Part shown: piece by piece, positions 7,303-15,452 of the stretch | How positions within the stretch are numbered: position 1 is the stretch's first letter | How the letters are laid out: every line of letters begins with the position of its first letter | NCBI GenBank assembly: GCA_023488685.1 | Contig: JAMDDR010000300.1 | Coordinates: 1 to 41,898 of the forward strand | Direction: 5' to 3' | DNA from: Chloroflexota bacterium | Lineage (GTDB): Bacteria; Chloroflexota; Anaerolineae; J036; Brachytrichaceae | Length of the DNA stretch: 41,898 nucleotides | The notes under the pieces: generated by a model | The model's database searches: none | What the model was told of the DNA's origin: nothing | Seen by the model: only the letters and a program-made list of their open reading frames with translations | Translations under genes and position numbers: made by a program

Positions 7303-8406
7303 CTATTTCTCGTATGGTTCGCCATCGGCCGCAGGAGGTGTCGCGCGGCCAACCACACCGGTCAATACGATGATCGTGAGCAGATAAGGCAGCATCTGCG
7401 GAAGCTGCGATGGAATATCCGGCCGGAAGATGCTGACGGTGGAGGTAATGCTGTTGCCCAGACCGAAAATGAGCGCCCCCAGCAACGCGCCGAACGGGTT
7501 CCACTTGCCGAAAATCATGGCAGCCAACCCGATAAAGCCCAGCCCATTCGTCATCAGCGGGTTGAAGACATCCACGGCTTCCAGCGTAAACCAGGCGCCG
7601 CCCAACCCGGCCACCAGCCCACCCACCAGCACGTTGATGTACCGGATGCGATAAACGTTGATACCCAGCGTGTCGGCCGCGCGCGGATGCTCGCCCACGG
7701 CACGTGTGCGCAACCCCCATGGCGTGTAATACAACACATAGTGAATGGCAAACGCCAGGATCAGCATCAAGTACGTGAGTGGTTTCTGCTGAAACAGTAT
7801 GGGGCCTATGACCGGGATCTGGCTCAGCACCGGGATGGGAGCAATGGGGAATGTGCCCGGCCCTGGGGGCAGATTTTCAGCCAGGAATTGGCGATACAAA
7901 AAGCCAGTAATGCCCACCGACAGAATATTGATCACCGTACCACTGATGATCTGGTTCGTCTTGAACTCGATGGATACCACCGCATGCAGCGCCGCCAGGA
8001 TCAACGCAGACAGGATACCGGCCAGGACGGCCAGCCAGCGGCTCAGATTGCCGGCCGCCTCGATGCCGATGCTGTCTTTCAATGCCTGGAACGCGAACAG
8101 GTTTACTGCGTAGCCGGCCATGGCAGCCATCAGCATTTGTCCTTCAATACCGATGTTCACCACACCGGCGCGCTCGCATAGCACGCCGCAAAAAGCCGCG
8201 AACGCGATCGGTGTTGCCACCCGCAGCGTCTGAGCCAGCGTTCCCTGGACACAGTCCGCCCCACACTTGCCGCCGATCACCAGGTTCAGCAGCATCCACA
8301 CCGCGACCAGCAGCAGCACGCCGAATAGCGCCGTTACCCACCAGCGGCCACGCAAGCCAGAGACTTGGATATCTTTTACGATCGATCTGGCCGTCGTCGT
8401 GCTCAT
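7303..8406 (-). CDS. BMP-type ABC importer permease 2 (YufQ/COG1079-like)
   Basis: 367 residues with about 9-10 membrane helices. The T-P-I-A-F-A-A-F-C-G-V-L-C-E-R-A-G-V-V-N-I-G segment and the following I-E-G-Q-M-L sequence are the hallmark of inner-membrane permeases of the purine-nucleoside/simple-sugar BMP family. The start at 8406 is well supported: GGGGAGG lies six bases upstream and the ATG overlaps the preceding permease stop (ATGA). It forms the transmembrane heterodimer with the product of 8403-9809. Last gene of the importer operon; the 27-bp palindrome follows immediately. Confidence 0.93.
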   Translation of the reverse strand: MSTTTARSIVKDIQVSGLRGRWWVTALFGVLLLVAVWMLLNLVIGGKCGADCVQGTLAQTLRVATPIAFAAFCGVLCERAGVVNIGIEGQMLMAAMAGYAVNLFAFQALKDSIGIEAAGNLSRWLAVLAGILSALILAALHAVVSIEFKTNQIISGTVINILSVGITGFLYRQFLAENLPPGPGTFPIAPIPVLSQIPVIGPILFQQKPLTYLMLILAFAIHYVLYYTPWGLRTRAVGEHPRAADTLGINVYRIRYINVLVGGLVAGLGGAWFTLEAVDVFNPLMTNGLGFIGLAAMIFGKWNPFGALLGALIFGLGNSITSTVSIFRPDIPSQLPQMLPYLLTIIVLTGVVGRATPPAADGEPYEK

Positions 8407-9809
8407 GCCGAACCTCCCCACCCGCGTGTGAGCGGACCCTCTTGCGCCTTGCGGTCAACCCTGACGCGGAAAACCCAACGCATGATCACTGGCGCAGAAG
8501 TGAACAGCAGAATGAGCGCCTGGATCAACGAAATGACGTACTTCGACACGCCGGAGTTAAGTTCCATCAGGTCCGCGCCGTTCCGCATCGCGCCGAAGAG
8601 GAACGACACCCCCAGGATGCCGAAAGGATTGTTATTGGCGAGTAGCGCAATGGCGATGCTGTCGAACCCATAACCGCTGGAGAAGAACATCGGCAGGCAA
8701 CGGCAGATGGACACACCCAACACTTCGACCGTGCCTGCGACACCGGCCAGCGCACCGGAGATCGCCATTGCCAGCACGACATTCCGCGTGATATTCATGC
8801 CAGCGTAGCGCGCTGCATTCGGATTGGCGCCGACGGTGCGCAATTCAAAACCAATGGTTGTCTTCCACAAGAGCCACCAGATGGCGACTGCCGCAACCAA
8901 CGCCAGCAGCAGACCAATATGCAGCCGGTCGTAGGGGTCGGTGAACGGCCACCACAAACGCACCAACACCGGCAACGCGACAAAAACAAGCGCCGTGGTC
9001 ACAACTGCCGCAACCAATGATGAATGGCGGGTAAAAAAGGAAGGCGCCCGCGCTGGTTTGCCCCTACCGATGGTGTACGTCACAGGTCGCGCCAGTGCCA
9101 GGCGCTCACGGCGTCGCCGGATGACGCGCGCGACCAGGAAGGCCACCAGCCCACAGCACATGGCCACCGCCAGGGCGTTCAGCGGATCCTGTAGCCGTTC
9201 AGGAATGGCCGCCACGGACCACAACTCAGCGCTAGCCGAGACGTGCGGTGTTTGCACAGCGGAGGATTGCAGATCGCGCAGCGGCCCACTCACCGCGTAC
9301 TCCACGAATCGGAACGAAACGTAGTTAAGCATGATGGTCGTAATGACTTCATGCGCACCCGTGCGCGCCTTCAAATAACCGGGGACGGCTGCCCAAATGG
9401 CGCCACCCAGCGCACCGGACAGGAGCGTAAATGGCAGGTGAATGACGGCCGGAAGTTGGTCGGTCACCTGTCCGGCCCACGCTGCGCAGATCGCGCCGAT
9501 ATAGAACTGGCCCTCCACGCCGATGTTGAAAAGCCCGGCCTTGAAACCAACGGCCACGGCCAGGCTAAGCAGCACGTAGGGGATGGTTGCTACCAGGGAT
9601 TCGGACAGGCCGCGCTCTTTGAACAGCGCCCCGCGCACCAACCCACTGTAAGCGTCGATCACCGTCAGGAAGCTCCCACTCGACACCCAGATCACCAGTG
9701 CACCCAGCACCAGCGCCGTGAGCAGCGCCAGCAGTGGCATCAGGAAAGCAGAATTCCAGATGCGGGAGAATGTGTACGCATTCACCGCTCTCTTGGTTTC
9801 GGTCTTCAT
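8403..9809 (-). CDS. BMP-type ABC importer permease 1 (YufP/COG4603-like)
   Basis: 468 residues, longer than typical (about 350) because of an extended hydrophilic and hydrophobic middle segment at about residues 215-300. The N-I-G-V-E-G-Q-F-Y-I-G motif near residue 115 and the G-A-N-P-N-A-A-R-Y-A-G motif near residue 330 are family hallmarks. Roughly ten membrane helices are visible. It is translationally coupled to the second permease. The 32-base gap to the ATPase gene has two copies of CTGTGTGCGA (from 9818 and 9832) and only a weak ribosome-binding site. Substrate is probably a nucleoside, by analogy with the family. Confidence 0.93.
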   Translation of the reverse strand: MKTETKRAVNAYTFSRIWNSAFLMPLLALLTALVLGALVIWVSSGSFLTVIDAYSGLVRGALFKERGLSESLVATIPYVLLSLAVAVGFKAGLFNIGVEGQFYIGAICAAWAGQVTDQLPAVIHLPFTLLSGALGGAIWAAVPGYLKARTGAHEVITTIMLNYVSFRFVEYAVSGPLRDLQSSAVQTPHVSASAELWSVAAIPERLQDPLNALAVAMCCGLVAFLVARVIRRRRERLALARPVTYTIGRGKPARAPSFFTRHSSLVAAVVTTALVFVALPVLVRLWWPFTDPYDRLHIGLLLALVAAVAIWWLLWKTTIGFELRTVGANPNAARYAGMNITRNVVLAMAISGALAGVAGTVEVLGVSICRCLPMFFSSGYGFDSIAIALLANNNPFGILGVSFLFGAMRNGADLMELNSGVSKYVISLIQALILLFTSAPVIMRWVFRVRVDRKAQEGPLTRGWGGSA

Positions 9810-9841
9810 AGTTCAGCCTGTGTGCGACAGTCTGTGTGCGA

Positions 9842-11377
9842 TTAGTATTGCACCACACCCGCCATGAGCATGCCACATATCTGTCGCGTCGCGCTCTTTG
9901 CGTCGAGCGTATCAAGGATGCGACCCTTATACATCACGGCGATACGATCCGAGAGGCTCAAAATCTCATCGAGTTCGGCGCTGATCAATAGTACCGCGGC
10001 ACCACGATCGCGAGCTTGCACAATACGCTGGTGAATGAACTCGATACTGCCCACATCCAGTCCTCGCGTGGGCTGGCTCGCGATGACCAGTTTCACCGGT
10101 CGCGCCAGTTCGCGTGCCACGATGACTTTTTGCTGGTTGCCGCCCGACAGTGAGCCAACCGCCGTAGCCATGCCCGGCGTGCGCACGTCAAACGTATGTA
10201 TCAGATCTGCGGCAGTTTGCTCGATCCTGGAGTAGTCGATCTCGACACCATGGGCATAAGGGGTCCGGTAATACGAGCACAGCACCAGGTTGTCACGCAC
10301 CGGGAACGTCAGCACCAGCCCATGCTTCTGCCGGTCTTCCGGCACGTGCGCGACACTGGCCTCCGTGATCTGCCGTGGTGTCGCATGGGTCACGTCGTGA
10401 TCGAGGATGCTGATCTTCCCATCAGCTACCCGTCTCAAGCCGGTGAGTGCCTCGGCCAGCTCCGTCTGCCCGTTTCCCTGTACACCGGCTACACCCAGAA
10501 TCTCACCTGCGCACACCTCAAAGGACACGCCATTCACCATCACGTGATGTCGATCATCCATCACACTCAGATTCTCGACACGCAGGACCGGCTGGCCGGG
10601 ATGCGCCTCAGCCTTATCGATCTGCAGGATCACGTCACGTCCAACCATCATGGCAGCCAGTGACTCCGAGGTGGCGTCCGCGGGTTTCGCCGACCCGACC
10701 ATCCTGCCCGCACGCATCACGCTGATGCGGTCCGCCACGGCAAACACCTCACGCAGCTTGTGCGTGATAAAGATGATGGATTTCCCCTGCTGTGCCAGGC
10801 CACGCATGATGACGAACAGATCGTCGGCTTCCTGCGGTGTCAGCACGGCGGTGGGCTCGTCCAGGATCAGGATGTCAGCCTGCCGGTATAGCGCTTTGAC
10901 GATCTCCACGCGTTGCTGCGCACCCACGGGCAGATCGCGCACATAGGCATCGGGATCAATCTCCAATCCATACTGCTGGCTCAGTGCGCGAATATGTTGC
11001 GCAGCCGTGCGGCGATCCAATACCGACATCTGGCCGAACATCTTCGTCCCGCGGGTCACGGATTCGTATCCCAATATGATGTTCTCGACGACAGTAAGCG
11101 GCGGCACCAGCATGAAATGTTGGTGCACCATGCCAATACCTTGTGCAATGGCATCATGCGGGCTGGCAACACGGGTGGGCTGACCATTGATCGCGACTTG
11201 CCCTTCGTCCGGCTGGTACAGTCCGTACAGGATGTTCACCAGCGTGGACTTACCCGCGCCGTTTTCGCCAAGCAAGGCATGGATTTCCCCTTTGGCAAGA
11301 TCGAAATCAACCTGATCGTTCGCCAGCACGCCGGGGAAGCGCTTGGTGATGCCCGAAGCTTGTAAGGCTAGTGTCAT
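9842..11377 (-). CDS. BMP-type ABC importer ATPase with two ABC domains (YufO/COG3845-like)
   Basis: 511 residues, a fused tandem ATPase. Domain 1 has Walker A G-E-N-G-A-G-K-S-T at 37-45, signature V-G-A-Q-Q-R-V-E and Walker B L-I-L-D-E-P-T. Domain 2 has a degenerate Walker A (G-V-Q-G-N-G-Q-T-E-L), L-S-G-G-N-Q-Q and a Walker B reading V-I-A-S-Q-P-T, so it probably does not hydrolyse ATP as in other members of this family. ATG 11377 is chosen for spacing to AAGGG; two upstream in-frame ATGs (11383, 11401) are too close to or before that site. The gene lies between the binding-protein gene and the permeases, downstream of a hairpin terminator. Confidence 0.93.
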   Translation of the reverse strand: MTLALQASGITKRFPGVLANDQVDFDLAKGEIHALLGENGAGKSTLVNILYGLYQPDEGQVAINGQPTRVASPHDAIAQGIGMVHQHFMLVPPLTVVENIILGYESVTRGTKMFGQMSVLDRRTAAQHIRALSQQYGLEIDPDAYVRDLPVGAQQRVEIVKALYRQADILILDEPTAVLTPQEADDLFVIMRGLAQQGKSIIFITHKLREVFAVADRISVMRAGRMVGSAKPADATSESLAAMMVGRDVILQIDKAEAHPGQPVLRVENLSVMDDRHHVMVNGVSFEVCAGEILGVAGVQGNGQTELAEALTGLRRVADGKISILDHDVTHATPRQITEASVAHVPEDRQKHGLVLTFPVRDNLVLCSYYRTPYAHGVEIDYSRIEQTAADLIHTFDVRTPGMATAVGSLSGGNQQKVIVARELARPVKLVIASQPTRGLDVGSIEFIHQRIVQARDRGAAVLLISAELDEILSLSDRIAVMYKGRILDTLDAKSATRQICGMLMAGVVQY

Positions 11378-11403
11378 GTACATTCGCCCTTTGTGAAACA
11401 AAA

Positions 11404-11429
11404 ACCCGTTCCCCAGACGGGGAACGGGT
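11404..11429 (-). terminator. Intra-operon rho-independent terminator after the binding-protein gene
   Basis: On the minus strand a perfect 11-bp stem (ACCCGTTCCCC paired with GGGGAACGGGT, four-base loop) is followed by TTTTGTTT. It lies 20 bases after the lipoprotein stop and 27 bases before the ATPase start. Partial read-through would give more binding protein than ATPase and permease, as is common in ABC importers. Confidence 0.88.
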
Positions 11430-11449
11430 CTCTCTCAAGCCTGTTGCGT

Positions 11450-12499
11450 CTATGGCTGGTAGCCGGTGGTGATGCTACCGCTCTTCAGACCATCGGTCGC
11501 TTCCTTGACCTTCGCCTTCACGGTATCGGGCACTTTGCTGTCCCAGTCATGATACGGCGCCAGACCAACGCCTCCATTCTGAATATTCGCCGTGATAACG
11601 CCGGCCTTGGAAGCCTTGGCGTTCACGGTCTTGAGATACTCGTACACCGCGACGTCCACGTTCTTCGCCGCACTCGTGAGCAGCGCATCCTTTACCTCAG
11701 GATACGTGTTGTACTGATCCACGTCCACGCCGATCGCCATCAGGCCCTTCTCTTTCGCTGCCAGTAGACCGCCGTTGCCCGTGTTGCCGCCGGCGCCAAA
11801 GACCACGTCACAACCCTGGTCGATCATGCTGTTGCCCACTTCCTTGCCCTTGGCTGGATCGGTGAAGGAAGGCACATACACGTGCAGCGCCTTGGCATCG
11901 GACCTCATCCACTTCGAGCCAGCTTCATAACCCACCACGAACTTGACGACAGGTGGAATCTCCATGCCGGCCACGGTGCATACGGTCCCGGTCTTGCTCA
12001 TACCACCCGCGACCACACCTGCCAGGAAGCCGACCTGGTCTTCCTGGAACATCAAACTGGTTGTGTTCTTCAACCCACCGTCGTCATAGCAGTCCTTCTT
12101 GGTGTCATCGCACACCTTGGCGTCTTTCGTGGGATAGTATGCGTTGTCGATGATGGCAAACTTGATGTTGGGGTACTGGATCGCCTTGGCCGCCGTGGCA
12201 TCACCCATCAGGAAGCCGACCGTCACAATGACGTCATATTTCTCAGTGGCAAACTGGTCGATGTTCTTCTCGTAGTCAGTGGGTTGCTTCGACTCGATGA
12301 ACTTGGCCTCCCAGCCAAACTCCTTGGCAGCTTGCTGCACGCCCGCCCACGCTGACTGGTTGAACGATTTGTCGTTCACACCACCGGTGTCGGTCACCAG
12401 ACCGACCTTCAGCTTACCACCTGAAGCGCTGCCAGCACAGGCAGCCAGTACAGAGGTAGTTAGCAACAGGGCCGTAAAAGATAGTAGTGATTTACGCAT
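11450..12499 (-). CDS. BMP-family substrate-binding lipoprotein of the ABC importer
   Basis: 349 residues. A lipoprotein signal peptide ends in L-A-A-C with Cys21 as the lipidation site. The mature protein starts with V-G-L-V-T-D-T-G-G-V-N-D-K-S-F-N-Q-S, the classic BMP/Med (PnrA-like) opening, and has the G-F-L-A-G-V-V-A-G segment near residue 155. Characterised members bind purine nucleosides. AAGGAGAGG lies well placed before the ATG. It is the first gene of a four-gene minus-strand operon. Two Cys pairs around residues 129-136 could form a disulfide. Confidence 0.94.
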   Translation of the reverse strand: MRKSLLSFTALLLTTSVLAACAGSASGGKLKVGLVTDTGGVNDKSFNQSAWAGVQQAAKEFGWEAKFIESKQPTDYEKNIDQFATEKYDVIVTVGFLMGDATAAKAIQYPNIKFAIIDNAYYPTKDAKVCDDTKKDCYDDGGLKNTTSLMFQEDQVGFLAGVVAGGMSKTGTVCTVAGMEIPPVVKFVVGYEAGSKWMRSDAKALHVYVPSFTDPAKGKEVGNSMIDQGCDVVFGAGGNTGNGGLLAAKEKGLMAIGVDVDQYNTYPEVKDALLTSAAKNVDVAVYEYLKTVNAKASKAGVITANIQNGGVGLAPYHDWDSKVPDTVKAKVKEATDGLKSGSITTGYQP

Positions 12500-12521
12500 G
12501 TCGTCCTCTCCTTTGAGTGAT

Positions 12522-12549
12522 AATGTATGGTCTCACTGCATACGTACAA
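12522..12549 (-). promoter_or_regulatory. Possible sigma70-type promoter of the ABC importer operon
   Basis: On the minus strand TTGTAC (12549-12544) and TACATT (12527-12522) are 16 bases apart and end 22 bases before the lipoprotein start. Both hexamers match the consensus only moderately. No purine riboswitch-like fold was recognised upstream. Confidence 0.35.
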
Positions 12550-12713
12550 ACACAACCTGCATCGGGGGTACAGGCTGTCGGCAAACAGAGTACACAGAAT
12601 TCTCATCGCTAACAATACCCGGCACCCGGCAATCGACGTGGGCAACCGGGCACCTGAAGTATAAGAGCGTTACGCTTCCTAAGCAAGTGACCGACGAATG
12701 CTCAACTCAGGTT

Positions 12714-14120
12714 ATGGCGATACCTGCTTTTGTGATAGCATGGCGCCCAGTGGTCCCACTGACATTAACTTTGCGTGGATTGCTTCTTCGTATCCAAGGG
12801 CGCTGGACTGAGTTCAGAGGATACACGCCCACTGATCGCAATCTCTTCTACCTGTGTGCCGAAATCATCCCCATTGGATTCGCCAGTGGCGCACTCTCCT
12901 TCAACGGTGTCTTTGTGCTAAAGCTGGGCGCCTCCAATGCGTTGATCGGCGCAATGTCATCCCTGCCCGCCCTGATGGTGATTCTGTTCACCTTGCCGGC
13001 AGCCCGTTTGATGAGCAACGTGCGGGACCATAAACCCTGGATGACCATCACCCTGGGTGTGTCACGCATCATTTATCTGCTGATCGCCATCGTACCGTGG
13101 GTGCTACCCGCCGAGATAAGCGCGGTTGCTATCGTTACACTCATCGTCGTCCAGGCCATCCCACTGGCCCTTTTTAACACGGTCTTCATGACCATGATCG
13201 GCGACGTATGCCCGCCTGACCGGCGCAGTTCGCTTTTCGCCATACGCACCACCCTGTTGTCAGCCTGCGTTGCCGTCAGCGCATTTCTGAGCGGACTTTT
13301 CCTTGATCGTGTTGCATTTCCACTCAACTACCAGATCCTCAATCTCATTGGTTTCGCGCTGGCTCAATACAGCACCTATCTTGTCAACCACATCAATTAT
13401 CACCCTGCCGAGCATCCAGCCGAAAAGCAAAAGGCGACCAATCCAGCACCGGAGAATGCGCCCAAACCAAGGGTTAGCTTTCGTTGGGCTAGCTTACGAA
13501 CGGCGCTGCATGAGTACAGGCCATTCGTGAACTTCAGTATCGCCTCCTTCGTGTGTTGGTTCGGCGCCTGGGGAGCAGGCCCGCTTTACACGATCTATCT
13601 GGTGCGCATGCTCAATCTCAGTAACAGTTGGTTGGGCGCAAACTCAACGCTGGCGCAAATCGCCGTCGTGGTGAGCGCGCCGTTATGGCACCGAATCATC
13701 AAACGTAAAGGGGATTTATGGGTAGTCATGCGCACGGTACTGCTCACCGGGCTTTATCCGTGGCTGATCGTCCTATTGCCCTGGCCGGCACCCTTACTCG
13801 TGATTGGTTTCGCCAATACGCTGAACGACACCGCTATTGGTATCGCACACACCAGCGTCTACCTGGACATCATTCCTGCTGCAAAACGCAGTACCTTCAT
13901 CGCCACCTACACGACCTTGATGAACGTCGGCGCGATGCTGGCGCCACTCATCGCCACACCGTTCGCCGACATCATCAGCGTCCCAATCGTGCTGATCATC
14001 TGCGGAGCCATACGCCTGTTAGGCGCGACGCTGTTTTGGATCATTCCGCCCCGTAAAGCGTCACCCGGCACAACCAACACGCCCGAGCCTGTTGCGGCAG
14101 CATCTTCCATCCAGTCCTGA
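12714..14120 (+). CDS. Major facilitator superfamily transporter
   Basis: 468 residues with 12 predicted helices in two bundles separated by a charged, Pro/Lys-rich loop at about residues 235-265. Hydrophobic helices begin near residue 45. The R-S-S-L-F-A-I-R-T-T segment at the end of the fifth helix and K-R-S-T-F-I-A-T-Y-T-T in the second half are internal MFS repeats. ATG 12714 is the first reasonable start after the divergent importer promoter; the frame is open further upstream but that part overlaps the lipoprotein gene antisense. The substrate is not predictable. No regulator is adjacent. Confidence 0.85.
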   Translation: MAIPAFVIAWRPVVPLTLTLRGLLLRIQGRWTEFRGYTPTDRNLFYLCAEIIPIGFASGALSFNGVFVLKLGASNALIGAMSSLPALMVILFTLPAARLMSNVRDHKPWMTITLGVSRIIYLLIAIVPWVLPAEISAVAIVTLIVVQAIPLALFNTVFMTMIGDVCPPDRRSSLFAIRTTLLSACVAVSAFLSGLFLDRVAFPLNYQILNLIGFALAQYSTYLVNHINYHPAEHPAEKQKATNPAPENAPKPRVSFRWASLRTALHEYRPFVNFSIASFVCWFGAWGAGPLYTIYLVRMLNLSNSWLGANSTLAQIAVVVSAPLWHRIIKRKGDLWVVMRTVLLTGLYPWLIVLLPWPAPLLVIGFANTLNDTAIGIAHTSVYLDIIPAAKRSTFIATYTTLMNVGAMLAPLIATPFADIISVPIVLIICGAIRLLGATLFWIIPPRKASPGTTNTPEPVAAASSIQS

Positions 14121-14198
14121 CACCATTCGCCACACTACAAACGCTCAAACGTATGAAAGGTGATGTCTGGCATCCGAGATCAGTCATTTAACGTTTGA

Positions 14199-14204
14199 TA
14201 CAAT
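14199..14204 (+). promoter_or_regulatory. -10 element of a near-leaderless promoter for the sbcD-like gene
   Basis: TACAAT within TTTGATACAATC, with an extended TG upstream, ends only nine bases before the ATG at 14214. Transcription would start within about three bases of the start codon, and no Shine-Dalgarno is present, so the mRNA is predicted to be leaderless. The same TTGATACAATCT sequence occurs at about 4935. Confidence 0.5.
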
Positions 14205-14213
14205 CTTTCTTCC

Positions 14214-15452
14214 ATGACTATCAATGAGCCTATCCGCCTGTTGCACTTCGCCGATATTCATATCGGTATGGAGAACTTCGGGCAGATTGACCCTTCCACC
14301 GGTGTGAATCAGCGTGTGCTGGATTTCGTCCGGCGCATGAGCGAGATCGTCGATTATGCACTTGAACATAGCGCCGATATCGTGGTGTTCTGCGGTGATG
14401 CCTTCAAGACACGCGACCCCAGCCCCACTTATCAGCGCGAGTTTGCGCGACAGATCATGCGTCTCACCCGCGAGAACATCCCGACGGTGCTACTGGTGGG
14501 CAACCACGACATGCCGATCATGGATAAGCGCGCCAGCAGTGTCGATATCTTCCGTACACTAAGCGTGCCAAATGTCATCGTCGGCCACAAAGAGGAACTA
14601 CATCGCGTTGAGACGAAACGCGGCGTGATCCAGGTGGCCACTGCCCCCTGGCCCATCCGCTCGCGGCTATTACAGTACGACGAACATCGCAACATGAGTA
14701 TCGATGAACTCGACCAGGTGCTGGAGCAGATCGTGGCAGACGAACTGGAACGGCTGGCGAGCGAGGTCGATCCATCCCTGCCTGCGATCCTGGCGGGTCA
14801 CTTCACCGTGGCAGGGTCCAAATACGGATCAGAACGCAGTGTGATGATTGGTCGTGACGCGGTAATCAAGCTTGGCGCGCTCAATAAGCCGGTCTGGGAT
14901 TATGTGGCGCTCGGCCACATTCACAAGCACCAGGATGTCAACGCCGGCCAGCTCCCGCCGGTGGTGTACTCCGGCAATCTGGAACGCATCGACTTCGGTG
15001 AAGAGCGGGAGGCCAAAGGCTTCTGCTGGGTCGAAATCAAACGCGGTGAGACACAGTGGCAGTTCATTCCTGTTACAGCGCGCCCCTTCGTCACCATCGA
15101 AGTGGACGCCACCATGGATGGCCAGACGCCCACCGAGGCTGCATTGCGGGCCATTGAGCGCAACGCGCACCAGGATGCGGTCGTGCGCGTGCGAGTCAAA
15201 CTGCTGCAATCGCAAGAGTCGTTGTTCAAGCCCAAGGAAGTCGAAAAGGCCTTAAAAGACGCCCGTTTCATCGTGGGCATTTCCAAGGACGTGCAGCGCG
15301 ATGTCCGCTCGCGCATCGGTATTGAAAAAGCAGAAAGCCTGACACCGCCGGAGTTGCTGCGGCAATATCTCGTCAGCAAGAACACACCGCCGTCGCATAT
15401 CGACGAGTTGCTGGCGCTGGCGAAAGGCTTTCTCGAAAAGAGAGATTCATGA
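14214..15452 (+). CDS. sbcD: SbcD/Mre11-type metallophosphoesterase (DNA exonuclease subunit)
   Basis: 412 residues. Phosphoesterase motifs are in order: D-I-H (Asp14, His16), G-D (Asp62), G-N-H-D (Asn97, His98, Asp99), a later A-G-H-F and G-H-I-H-K-H near residue 240. The F-C-G-D-A-F-K form and capping region match SbcD rather than general phosphodiesterases. The family processes DNA ends and hairpins with the SbcC ATPase, but no sbcC gene follows; the partner must lie elsewhere or be absent. The gene overlaps the methionine-synthase-like gene by ATGA, an unusual pairing. Probably expressed from a leaderless promoter. Confidence 0.88.
   Translation: MTINEPIRLLHFADIHIGMENFGQIDPSTGVNQRVLDFVRRMSEIVDYALEHSADIVVFCGDAFKTRDPSPTYQREFARQIMRLTRENIPTVLLVGNHDMPIMDKRASSVDIFRTLSVPNVIVGHKEELHRVETKRGVIQVATAPWPIRSRLLQYDEHRNMSIDELDQVLEQIVADELERLASEVDPSLPAILAGHFTVAGSKYGSERSVMIGRDAVIKLGALNKPVWDYVALGHIHKHQDVNAGQLPPVVYSGNLERIDFGEEREAKGFCWVEIKRGETQWQFIPVTARPFVTIEVDATMDGQTPTEAALRAIERNAHQDAVVRVRVKLLQSQESLFKPKEVEKALKDARFIVGISKDVQRDVRSRIGIEKAESLTPPELLRQYLVSKNTPPSHIDELLALAKGFLEKRDS

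Noticed and set aside
7297..8181. 294-residue plus-strand frame over the permease gene
   Set aside because: Gln/His-rich shadow with no domain; the permease on the other strand has clear family motifs.
12279..12713. Upstream extension of the MFS gene
   Set aside because: It overlaps the lipoprotein gene antisense and its sequence is not hydrophobic; the transporter begins at about 12714.
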